From Paraburkholderia sp. ZP32-5 (GTDB lineage Bacteria; Pseudomonadota; Gammaproteobacteria; Burkholderiales; Burkholderiaceae): DNA of 64,000 nucleotides. Positions 57,601 through 61,324 of the stretch are shown here, piece after piece. Position numbers and translations under genes: made by a program. Under the pieces are notes generated by a model, which ran no database searches, had not been told where the DNA came from, and was given only the letters and a program-made list of their open reading frames with translations. The first letter of the stretch is position 1. The number at the start of each line of letters is the position of its first letter. The stretch lies in NCBI RefSeq assembly GCF_021390495.1, contig NZ_JAJEJP010000001.1, positions 1,736,001-1,800,000 of the forward strand, written 5' to 3'.

Positions 57601-57912
57601 AATCCAGGTTCGATTCGTTTCACGCAAGACAGCATCAGCTCAACGTTTAAGGATGGAACATCGCTGCAAGATACGATCGGAGCTTTGCGATCCGGCATGA
57701 TATCGCCAGCCGACCTGCCGCCGATACGTGTGTACGAGCAAAACGGACTTGTGTATACGCTCGACAACCGCCGGTTATTTGCTGCGTATCAGGCAGGAAC
57801 CCAAGTTAACATTACCCCGGCTACTTCTCAGGAAGTGTTGAGTCAAGGGTGGAAGTTCACAACCCCCAATCAAGGTTGCATCATTTGTGTCAACGGCACG
57901 CCCAAACCGTAG
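42637..57912 (+). CDS. Giant CdiA/FHA-like exoprotein with C-terminal toxin region
   Basis: 5,091 residues. The leader is long (hydrophobic segment at about 47-65), followed by a TPS domain at about 110-330 with ANPNGITTNGTGFTNT near 224. Residues about 400-3,400 are beta-helix repeats (x-G-x-L-x-V-T-A-x-x-x-V), including three 530-560-residue long repeats. The next 1,100 residues are less regular FHA-type repeats. A DUF637-like pretoxin region occupies about 4,550-4,750 (GPLGQVLSAAIQIVASLYLGPLAGALIG). The variable end (about 4,985-5,091) reads SIRFTQDSISSTFKDG, then LPPIRVYEQNGLVYTLDNRRL, and closes with CIIC. The D-N-R-R-L pattern recalls ParB/sulfiredoxin-like domains of polymorphic toxins. 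No VENN or NxxLYN boundary motif was found. The immunity gene follows after 9 bp. Confidence 0.88.
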   Translation: MNASTRNALRQLEQNRHAHDERHERGLQAARLSWPTPTRAYRVWQRAVSALVALTLFAGPLSITFEQSRDAAGVLAAGSHRLDDEAWQRIIDLSAVRIRFEMQMAHAAPIADPTAPISFQPKITQSTGASGGVPVVNITAPNAAGISLNKFQSFNIDPVGLILNNSLISGTSLTGGNVQANANLAGRTASVIVNQVTSTGAAYASLLNGPLEVFGAPATVIIANPNGITTNGTGFTNTIGVTLSTGTPQFLSDLNGTPTDFNNAQAIGYSVVGGHIQIEGNAGVNGPGAGIEGTVGTIDLIGETIGINAPLYAGSRINAIAGRQFVLPSAVGSDGTTYATSANGSDNSANAINSANGRINNGLAIDATAFGAMTAGQIQVIGTAAGMGVRTDAQMAANTGDLLLSSNGDLTVNGSAAQQQATLQAGGNLSMTGTHVGIDGYTINANGDVTSTGTIQTTGKLAVTAGGNVNLANTQSIGDTAVTGGASVTLGDVQTSGALAVTAQGNDGTGDINLNGTSVTSGATDLQAARDVNVNGQANGSTLQVTAQRDVNVNASGALLTTGDLTVTATQGSLTSSGSVAAGGQVTLSSGQDVRFTGALQANQDLQVSAGNSATLADTQVGGALQVTANGTSSGDATFNGDTQVTGTAAVQAARDVVVNGTLASGAQIALNGQRNVTVANTGTVQANGDLDMTAVTGNVTSSGALITAANLNATAGQDVALTGSTGAVANTSLSAGRDLTVDGTLAGQGTATLTAGRDALLGGTSGFTHDVTVNATNDLTVSGTLVGMATLTLTAGQAATLNNVQSTAALQVAANSGPLTINGTVTSLVGASLTSGGDFAVNGTLQSNAALSVASGGNLSVAGTVNTLSTGAFTAARDFNIAGTLQTSNSLSVTNGGNAVISGTVNSLADASITSAGNVGVNGLLQGVGALLVASGGDTSVGGTVLSTSDVTLRNAAGSMTSTGTLQAGGKLLIDAAQSVDLGHRNTTAQGDLTVEAGQNLTMNGTVTGQSNGTLTAGGAIAGSAAAAFVGAATLQSGGDTTLTGSLQGNTVQTGAGGSATLHDVMAASTLSLSAANDLATNGTVLSHATVDLNAGRDLTTSGPLQSIGDMTLTAGRDLNATGALAVQTNDLRITAGNNASIADAQVGGAFTIAANGVSGTGGPNGLTGGDITFNGTMTTVGALTAQAARDVVVNGQTAVGGVTSLQAGRDVQVNGTLASTSQATLDAQRNVGVATNGVVQANGNLAITAHTGNVTSSGTLQGAANLDVSAGQDVALTGATGSIGAANLQAGHDLTIGGTLAGQQGATLAAGHDVTAGGNIGYMNDVGVSAGNNLAVTGSLVGAAVTLTAAQAVTLNNVQSNGALQVAANSGALTVNGTVTSLSTATLNSAGDFAVNGTLQSANQLAITSGGKTALAGTVTSLSTTSVTSASDVAIGGALESTGALTVTSGGNTSITSPTGVVQSNGDLTLRNASGSLTSVGTIQTNGNLLIDAAQSVDLGTQSTTALGDLTVNAGQNLTMNGAVGAQGNGTLNAGGTIAGAATAAFGQALTVSSGADTTLTGSLRGNTVQTSAGGSATLNSVTSASTLSLAANGDLATTGAVTSGATATLNAGGNLDLGGPLQAVGDTRFTALSGSVVSTGSVATNGSFNVQAGTDITLGAAAAASLGMTLAAARNVSATGALSVLAGDLQISAGNNVSLTDAQVSGAFGVVAKAGDATFNGTAVALGATSVQAARDVIVNGTLAGGGDGTPDTSATGNGPTTVQAGRDVNVAGLLAGGAQFGVTAQRNIAVGTNGTVEAAGDLSVAATTGSVTSTGTLNSQATLHVDAAQDVSLTGVASVVGATTLDAGHDLTVGGTFVGESGATLGAGHDATLGGASSFAGDTAVNAGNDLTVSGTLVGAAVSLTAGQAVTLNDVQSNNALQVAANGGPLTINGTVASLSTATLSAVGDLSVSGILQSADTLSATSGGNFTVPGAINSLTGGTFSSSGDFTVGGSLQTTGTLSMTSVGGTSIAGTVNSLAGGSLNATGNIAVTGTLQATQALDVTGGANTTNSGTIRSTTGDLSLHNAAGSLTSTGTLESGGNLAIDAAQSVDLGTQGTTALGNLTVDAGQNLTMNGSVAAQGNGTLSAGGTIAGGAAAAFGQAAVLSSGGDTNLTGSLRGNTVQTHAGGSAFVHDVLSVSTLSLAANQDLNVSGTITSGATTTLQAGGNVNLATSSVIQSVGDTSLTATGGSVNSTGAIVSNGELNAQAGTDINLGGSANVTGNTTLDAANNVNLNGVFAGGGAFAAQAGSAINLASAASVTSTLDTSLKAGSDIDLAGTLTSHGGLNAQAGRDIAVGGATTTALDTLFNAGRDVNVSGTLAGVGSGSIAAGRDIIGAGTFAFGQAATLSAARDVVQGGSIQGQTVQVSAAGNATVTDITSAGTLSLAANGTNTATGPGNLIVNGTATAVGAVTASAQNDATIAGKLESGSSLGLTAQQNVAISGEIQSVGDMNVTAQAGSLNATGGINSGGKLAVSTGLDLSLGTASSTSAVSDMTLDVGRDASLNGLLIGGTSGVITTGRDLNGSGTQAFTGAATLSAQRELALTGALQANAISANGGDSASLHDVNSATTLAVTAQGKAGAGDASITGTATAAGTATVNAARDVLVSGSLANGSSQTLNAERNISVTGTVQAAGDLNATATSGNVALSGTATTAGALNVTSGLDTQLGGQVAAANQVTVQAGRDIDLNGALAGQMGGTLTAAGNIAGAGSTAFLQTATLNASNDIALTGPLQGGSVALTAGNSVALANVQSVTGDLTVKANGNAGGGDITVSGAATAFGALSLQAARDASVTGAINTGGTTTVNAARNVTLGDVNASGDMALTATSGNLSVGNLTTQGNLTASAGQALTVAGATLAGGNAQLTSGGDMTLTGSTSAQNVGSLTAGGSISASSVAFGQQATLDAGGSIGVTGSVATNGALSATAGNDLSIGSAQEDGTLALQAQGHNGAGDVQVGGTLASGAATTLTAARDITIGGNATSADKFTATAGRNLTANGTIGANSDIALSATSGNLRVTGSITSQGNLDANAGGTLSLSGELVNGNTTLTSGGDTNLSGTFLGVGSATLDAGGSVMGSGVALTFGKDITIGAGGGVTLGDIQGAGQFSATSSGDMSLGATTAVGDVTAKSTAGSVSFGGALQSGGNVQVVAANNVSVTGAVSAMGNVNVTGTAGNVTVAGVSSNGDTMLSAGQTLTLSGTSTVAGQFTLNGGNVTLSGSQSGSKNVTVEATGTLDASQTTLVSTQDMQLSGANVTLGDVVVGGALTAAATNQLSLVGTAVDAVGAATLTSQNGFYNASNVLAGGDLDVSAPNLTNAAGASLASTATTTVNASNFTNAGLVNGATTNVSVAGGLNNTGGALMGVNALSVTAGSLNNQNGVVFAGNPNTPSGPTTGDVSLTITGGEGSFYNVGGQLLAQRNMTVGANGLTLDLSQGTISQGGALSITAGQISNSGTWNYGGQSVSVYGLYGMTNSGVMTGTASLTLGTGGTFTNYGQVTGGDVTFNGTLNNVAGAVMHADGTLALNGNTTNRGTVEAGGTVSVTGGNYDNQGALTQSKGDIDFNIGGTLYNTGGSIFAGNNVNISAGAVVNDQTEPSGTSTSTTVVTNPSLLWSAVVGTQTAWSNVSYGGDNGFIQAESNTVSATLGDLLSPTGTQAVGANASAWNGSQPVAGSGTVTFYEHSVQVGMQGNDSSTPIYQNFWFVGTGPDPTALASVTLNLPTLYQTTVTQQAGTSGVISAGNSISLTASSLSNQGGQIAAQGNVTLNVQSLSNGSVAAASLNQSTQTFDQGQYAAFIAQLQSLQTIGVQGTGYTDSVYMLPPNTFDITSATAPTASGSMTSAFATGMIAAGGNLAVYGGNLVNAGMLYAGNNVQIGAASLTNQGGNQQNYSTQTGCAAGVPNSACGTAGNTRGSNPTTTTFGYNQNDATIYAGNDLVIAAGQINNTYGNLLAGHDIVIGGVGSTASSTTPAGSLNNTSGNIVAGNNITLDVSGAITNNLPPPVPVHENYGSQEQYSGCMTAGGYKESYCEGYVDQQSGSSSVISAGNNLQINAGSLTNIGSLIAAGNSATINVAGPVSNEAQTLDAYWHSHWVQETGMFSSDKRHDVWACGSAAECTALYGSAYTSTGGTIDPPQPVGNIAATIQAPNLSITSGGQIQNVGNVIGTSVTLTGQKLINGITTPNTYTPSVNAPSQVVSLSPLNLPGLNLSLPRTVGATLPPPVAGKASYVDNSLGASAVGDLSPQDLLTALPSNLQPSSTLFYYNPQEEDLMLQQAALQQTGKASFVDGLTYDSKTNTSVTEQEKAYLYQNALDYAEVNNLQLGDALTQTQISALDKPMLWYVEQTVPDPSCTATGTATCPTITALMPQVYLPANTSAMSAGGNISGQDVTLDFNKGGGGSVLNAGSIDASDTLTVNTDSLTNQANQVDVGQIWQKVKGGYVETTGTTVQPGGFMSAANMDLNVQTLDQIGGALQKLNADGTVDQAGTQMILGQLQQQLGGAFSQVAVSDNLHTQFVQEGGLGPLGQVLSAAIQIVASLYLGPLAGALIGSVAGQLITTGSVDWGSVGKAVAVEELTAGIDSGLGLDNVSGFNDLGNGVVSADSSVTLANLGQTALSVGERSLVSAAVSTAIYGGSFGQALKNDLVTNIAAVGANVIGDKFNNSSGLFSNTSPLYYAAHAALGCAASAAEGTGCAGGAIGGAVSAGLNPVIDANGNIPPAALAGIETLVSGGVAGALGFNVQGAMTAAQNETLNNWLNHVRPSPKSLSQAEQYQQAVATGDVSKQDQLAALSAQNDQNLAQACAGGTGSAGCQGQIQAAQAGGNLVYTQSLGGGLSYTYANPLLYATGPESFPSSLATGPQLTSIPSSSGPSVGAATLVTMLDSPLAGAFSGLIYATGGSNANAYPVAQLSAATEGIMAGFAGFRMPEAPTLVATDNGVPSNLSGLANPGSIRFTQDSISSTFKDGTSLQDTIGALRSGMISPADLPPIRVYEQNGLVYTLDNRRLFAAYQAGTQVNITPATSQEVLSQGWKFTTPNQGCIICVNGTPKP
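44461..49390 (+). repeat. Three long imperfect repeats within the giant exoprotein gene
   Basis: Units begin at about 44461, 46042 and 47719 (periods of 1,581 and 1,677 bp), each opening with the codons for SAGN followed by a DAQV or DTQV motif. Each contains the same landmarks in order: QAARDVVVNG, GNVTSSG or GSVTSTG, NNVQS..ALQVAAN, and finally SVDLG followed by TTALG and NLTMNG and GNTVQT. The third unit degrades towards 49,390. The similarity extends to DNA, so this stretch is prone to recombination and to assembly collapse. Confidence 0.75.
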
Positions 57913-57921
57913 GAGGAGCGC

Positions 57922-58176
57922 ATGGAGTTGTCGGAGCGGGTAAAAGGCATTGCATCCAAAGAGGAATTGGCAGATTTCGTTGCCGCTCTGTCGCAAGATT
58001 TGGAGCAAAATCGAGTTCAATGGGAAAACCCAACGCTTGAGAGGTTTCTTGTCGCAATGGAAAGTTGGATCAGGTCCATGGACAACTTTTACAGAAACAC
58101 CGGACAAGATATTCCGGTCGCGCCGAGTTGGCGCACGTTGGCCGATATCCTTTGCGCGGCGAGGATATACGAATAG
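57922..58176 (+). CDS. Predicted CDI immunity protein, DUF7660-like
   Basis: 84 residues, starting 9 bp after the exoprotein stop with an AGGAGG site that overlaps that stop codon. The sequence is acidic, helical and cytoplasmic with no leader. It contains FVAALSQDLEQN, then W-E-N-x-T-L-x-x-F-L-x-A-M-x-x-W and, near the end, PSWRTLADILCAARIYE. These are the hallmarks of DUF7660 proteins, which commonly occur next to polymorphic toxins. Its position and size fit the cognate immunity protein of the CdiA C-terminal domain. Codon use is less GC-biased than the core of the exoprotein, as usual for exchanged toxin/immunity cassettes. Confidence 0.75.
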   Translation: MELSERVKGIASKEELADFVAALSQDLEQNRVQWENPTLERFLVAMESWIRSMDNFYRNTGQDIPVAPSWRTLADILCAARIYE

Positions 58177-58384
58177 AGGGGATCCGGTTTGATCGCAAGT
58201 TGGCGGTTCAGCCTTGGCAGCAACAAGCAGAAACATGAACCTGGCCACGAGCCAGGCTTGTGCTTTATGGCAGCGTGAGCCGCCGCAGCGCGTCGGAATA
58301 CGAACTGGTCTATGACGGACAGGAAGAGGATGCAGCGCGCTGGAATTGCCCCTGTATCTCCGGACATGCGCTAGAACAAACTCG
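58177..58384. other. Unassigned stretch after the immunity gene
   Basis: About 210 bp. A + frame encodes SASEYELVYDGQEEDAARW, which looks protein-like but has no start signal and runs out of pattern quickly. It may be a fragment of an orphan cassette left by toxin/immunity exchange. Nothing firmer can be said. Confidence 0.3.
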
Positions 58385-58702
58385 TCAATATTCCGCATCA
58401 GGTGTTCGACAGATGTCAGTAATGACTCCATCTGCGAAGACCTTGCCCTCCCACATCTGGACTCCCTTGCCGACAGCCAGAAGCGGGGCAACCAGGGCGA
58501 AGGATAGAAACTTTACCGGTACATTGTGTTCGTGACCAAGTTTGAGATGTCGACCTTCCAGCAACCAGCGGCAATCAAAGTGCTGCCCCTCGATGACCAG
58601 AAGGCAACCGAAGTGCGTGCCCGGGTTTACGAACACTGGCCCATTTCTTCCTCCTTCGGCCGTGGTCCTGAGCCGAAGACGAAGTACCACATCGGGTTGC
58701 AT
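58385..58702 (-). CDS. Small EF-Tu domain-like protein
   Basis: 105 residues. From LRLRTTAEGGRNGPVFVN through GQHFDCRWLLEGRHLKLGHEHNVPVKFLS and LVAPLLAVGKGVQMWEGKVFADGVITDI, it follows the pattern of stand-alone beta-barrel proteins related to elongation factor Tu domains 2/3 (R-F-x-T-x-x-E-G-G-R-x-x-P, then V-P-V-x-F-L, then W-E-G-x-x-x-x-x-G-x-V). Ribosome-binding site GGGAGGGAG lies just before the ATG and inside the end of the neighbouring transposase remnant; the transposase stop and this start overlap as TGATG. Such proteins have no defined role and are often found beside toxin/immunity loci. Confidence 0.6.
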   Translation of the reverse strand: MQPDVVLRLRLRTTAEGGRNGPVFVNPGTHFGCLLVIEGQHFDCRWLLEGRHLKLGHEHNVPVKFLSFALVAPLLAVGKGVQMWEGKVFADGVITDICRTPDAEY

Positions 58703-59310
58703 CAGACTCCCTCCCGGACCATGGTTCGCCTGAACTCGCGTGGAGAGCAGTATTTCAAGGCGCTATGTGGATGCTGTTCGTTGTAATGCTCAAAGGCGAT
58801 AGCGAGATTGCGTACGACCGTCGCCACGTCGGGCTTCGGCATGAAGGTCACGTAGTCGCGCTTCATCGTCTTCACGAAGCTCTCAGCCGTGCCGTTACTC
58901 TGTGGGCTGCACACCGGGGTCGTCAATGGCTTTAGGCCGATGTCGGCAGCGAAGGCGCGGGTCTTCTCGGTGATGTAGCCCGAGCCGTTGTCCGTAAGCC
59001 ATGCGATTTCCGCTGGCGCCTTCGGGGCGTCGTCAAAGCGATGTTCGACAGCCGCGAGCATCACGTCAAGCACGATGTTCCCGCTATGGACGCCGGTTGT
59101 CGCCGCCCAGCTCATCACTTCGCGGTCGCAGCAGTCCAACGCAAACTTCACGCGCAGCGGTTCGCCGTTCTCGCAACGAAACTCGAAGCCGTCAGGACAC
59201 CAGCGTTGATTGCTCTTCGCTACGGCGACCTTGCCGTCATGCCGACACTGCGGGCGCGGCAGCATGGGCCTGCGTTCGACCGGCAAGCTATGTACGCGCA
59301 TGCCGGCTCT
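58702..59310 (-). pseudogene. IS3-family transposase orfB remnant (rve integrase core)
   Basis: About 200 residues of the catalytic part of an IS3 Orf[16 protein letters not shown] begins the similarity. The core follows with [14 protein letters not shown] (first acidic position W-x-x-D region), [24 protein letters not shown] (second aspartate), [18 protein letters not shown] (catalytic glutamate) and [18 protein letters not shown] at the end. The N-terminal HTH_21 part and orfA are absent. The frame is fused in register with part of a tyrosine integrase at about 59310, giving one chimeric open frame of 267 codons that is not a functional transposase gene. Confidence 0.8.
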
Positions 59311-60336
59311 CTCTCGGCCGACGGTCCGCAGCATGCTGCGGAATCCGTGCGCAGTGTGCTTTCCCTTGCATTCCATCTCGGGTAGGGCCTTGTTTACGCG
59401 TCTTGGTGTAAATGCGGGGTGGAGATGGAAACACATAATGTCCGCGGCCTGTAAGCGATTGCAGTTCGCTGAGCAACGCAACCGCTTGCTTAGGTAAAGG
59501 CACAATATGGTCGTGGCGCATCTTCATTCGCTCGGCCTGAGCATGCCATTCGCTCGCTTTCAGGTCGATTCCGTCCCACGAGGCGGCTGCGATCGCCCCG
59601 GGGCGTAAACCCGGGAGCATGGTCAGTTTCAGCACGGCCCTGGTGATCGGCGACTTATGTATTGATGGCTTGCACCAGTGGGAGGATTCCGGCGGATTTC
59701 GTAATGGCCGGGATGTGGCTTTTCTCGTGTCGCAGGATGACACCGCGTAGCAACAACGAAACACCATCCTCTCGAAGGCTATGGTGGATCGCATACATCA
59801 CGACGACGCCTACGTATTGGCGTGCCTTGGTTGCGAGGTTGGGTGCATGCCCCGCGATTGCCTCCAACACCGGTTTGACTTCCAATGTCGCGAGCGTCGA
59901 AATGGGCTTGTTGCTTAGTGGCAGGATCAGGTATTGCCGAACTACGAACTCCGTTTTGCTGCAAGTCTCGTCGGCCCATTCCTTGCGTTTGAATGCAAGC
60001 CAATTTCCTGCAACGAGACGGAGCGCTCCTTCAGCGGCGCGTTTGCGTACAGCGACTTCGGCTCTGCGATGTTTGCCGGATTAGCGCCATCACGTATCAG
60101 ACTGCGGGTGATCGCAGCTGACTTGCGCGCGTCGACGAGTGCAACTTCGGGATATGGACCAAGACTGAGAAAGTCGGTACTCGGGCGACGATAACGGAAC
60201 AGCCACGTTTTGCGTCCGTTTGGCCAGATGCGCGTAAGACAAGCCCGTTCTCGTCTGAGAGCAGATGAGAGCAGGGCGTTCGCGCGGTTTGGCGACGCGA
60301 AATACATTCGAACTTAGGCTCGGAGCGTTTGGGCAT
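59310..60336 (-). pseudogene. P4-type tyrosine integrase, frameshifted and truncated
   Basis: Read on the minus strand from about 60336: a DUF4102-like start (MPKRSEPKF), then RIWPNGRKTWLFRYRRPSTDFLSLGPYPEVALVDARK, then a core-binding stretch (VKPVLEAIAGHAPNLATKARQYVGVVVMYAIHHSL). The catalytic domain follows with GLRPGAIAAA (first arginine), [18 protein letters not shown] and [14 protein letters not shown] (H-x-x-R box). At least three frameshifts are needed to join these pieces (near 60000, 59660 and 59400), and the tyrosine end is replaced by IS3 sequence. It sits beside tRNA-Leu, the usual target of P4-type integrases, marking the eroded end of an integrated island. Confidence 0.78.
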
Positions 60337-60410
60337 TGCTCGGCACCTCGATGCGGCGTATGCGCAAAAATCGCCGATGCCGCAGGACATGACAGCCGGC
60401 CGCACAAACA

Positions 60411-60446
60411 AAAAGCCCCGTAAGACGATAATCTTACGGGGTTTCT
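60411..60446 (-). terminator. Terminator of the distal tRNA-Leu
   Basis: A perfect 10-bp stem, CCCCGTAAGA and TCTTACGGGG (60416-60425 and 60432-60441), with a 6-base loop. On the minus strand it is followed by CTTTTTGTTTGT, giving a standard Rho-independent terminator downstream of the tRNA at 60479-60565. Confidence 0.8.
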
Positions 60447-60478
60447 CGAACTACTTCGGCTTACGCCGGAACAACTGT

Positions 60479-60565
60479 TGGTGCCCAGGAGAGGACTCGA
60501 ACCTCCACGGTGTTGCCACCGCTAGGACCTGAACCTAGTGCGTCTACCAATTCCGCCACCTGGGC
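60479..60565 (-). tRNA. tRNA-Leu (anticodon CAG), distal copy
   Basis: 87 nt including the encoded CCA. The acceptor stem GCCCAGG pairs perfectly with CCTGGGC, followed by A-CCA. The anticodon loop is TTCAGGT within the stem CTAGG/CCTAG, giving anticodon CAG. The long variable arm and the GGTTCGAGTCC T-arm confirm a class II leucine tRNA. Confidence 0.96.
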
Positions 60566-60586
60566 ACGTCTTCAAGCTAGACCGCT

Positions 60587-60614
60587 ATTTTAGCGAGATG
60601 ATGAAGTTTGTCAA
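60587..60614 (-). promoter_or_regulatory. Sigma-70 promoter of the distal tRNA-Leu
   Basis: On the minus strand, TTGACA (60614-60609), a 16-base spacer and TAAAAT (60592-60587). Transcription would start about 15 bp before the tRNA 5' end at 60565. Confidence 0.7.
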
Positions 60615-60754
60615 TCCTTGCTTCAAACAAACCTGCTTTCTCATTCGCCCGGTTGAATCGGGCAGCGCATTGATCAAACCGCTGCCGAACTACCGTCCTG
60701 CTTACCAGACAATCGACTCGTAAAAAGCGCGCTTCGATCATTGGGGTCTTACAC

Positions 60755-60790
60755 AAAAAGTAAAGCCGCCCGAAGGCGGCTCTACTTTTG
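60755..60790 (-). terminator. Terminator of the proximal tRNA-Leu
   Basis: Stem GCCGCC/GGCGGC (60765-60770 and 60775-60780) with a tetraloop that reads TTCG on the minus strand, followed by TTTACTTTTT. It lies just downstream of the tRNA at 60795-60881, so the two tRNA copies are separately transcribed. Confidence 0.8.
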
Positions 60791-60794
60791 AATC

Positions 60795-60881
60795 TGGTGC
60801 CCAAGAGAGGACTCGAACCTCCACAGTGTTGCCACCGCTAGGACCTGAACCTAGTGCGTCTACCAATTTCGCCACCTGGGC
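60795..60881 (-). tRNA. tRNA-Leu (anticodon CAG), proximal copy
   Basis: 87 nt with encoded CCA, anticodon CAG in the same CTAGG/CCTAG stem. It differs from the distal copy at three positions: an A for G in the D-arm region, a T for C in the variable-arm region, and a T for C in the 3' acceptor strand that turns one G-C pair into a G-U wobble. Confidence 0.96.
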
Positions 60882-60905
60882 AGGTGATGAACAGCAAAGA
60901 CCGCC

Positions 60906-60933
60906 ATTATAGCGACGGATTCAGGCCTGTCAA
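60906..60933 (-). promoter_or_regulatory. Consensus sigma-70 promoter of the proximal tRNA-Leu
   Basis: On the minus strand, a perfect TTGACA (60933-60928), a 16-base spacer and a perfect TATAAT (60911-60906), about 25 bp before the tRNA 5' end. This is as expected for a strongly expressed tRNA gene. Confidence 0.8.
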
Positions 60934-61324
60934 GCGTTTCGCCAGAGCCGGCTGAGACGCGTCGCGCGTCCCCGCAATACGGCTGTGAACCGCCTCGGAC
61001 GGGCCGCTTGGCGCGCGGCACGGGTGTTAGAATGCCTCGCAGTAGTTCGTCGGCGACGTACGCGCATGATCTCCGTGCGCACGCCCGTGGCGTCGGCTGT
61101 GCTGGACCCTGGCCAGCTTTGCCCGGCTTGAGCCGGTTTTGAACAAGCCGGCTTCCGGCAGCTTCGGGCGCAATCGCAGTCACGCAGGGGCCATGACGGA
61201 AACAGTGCCAGCCCCTGAGCAGGTGCAACGCAGGTACGCAGGTATAACGCAGGTGTCGAGCAGGTGTTACTGAGCGCATCACCCCAACGCCTTTCAGGCC
61301 GGACCACATTGCCGACCGACGTCC
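60934..61324. other. Intergenic region between tRNA-Leu and rnr
   Basis: Spacer between divergent transcripts. Apart from the tRNA promoter at its left edge I see no gene or convincing rnr promoter; long open frames on the minus strand here continue from the antisense of rnr and are shadows. Confidence 0.45.

Noticed and set aside
57775..58491. 238-residue minus-strand frame across the toxin end and the immunity gene
   Set aside because: It runs antisense to two genes with good starts and family matches and has no pattern of its own.
58260..58535. 91-residue + frame after the immunity gene containing YELVYDGQEEDAARW
   Set aside because: It has no start signal, and its second half is antisense to the EF-Tu-like gene; the first part may be a gene fragment but cannot be identified.
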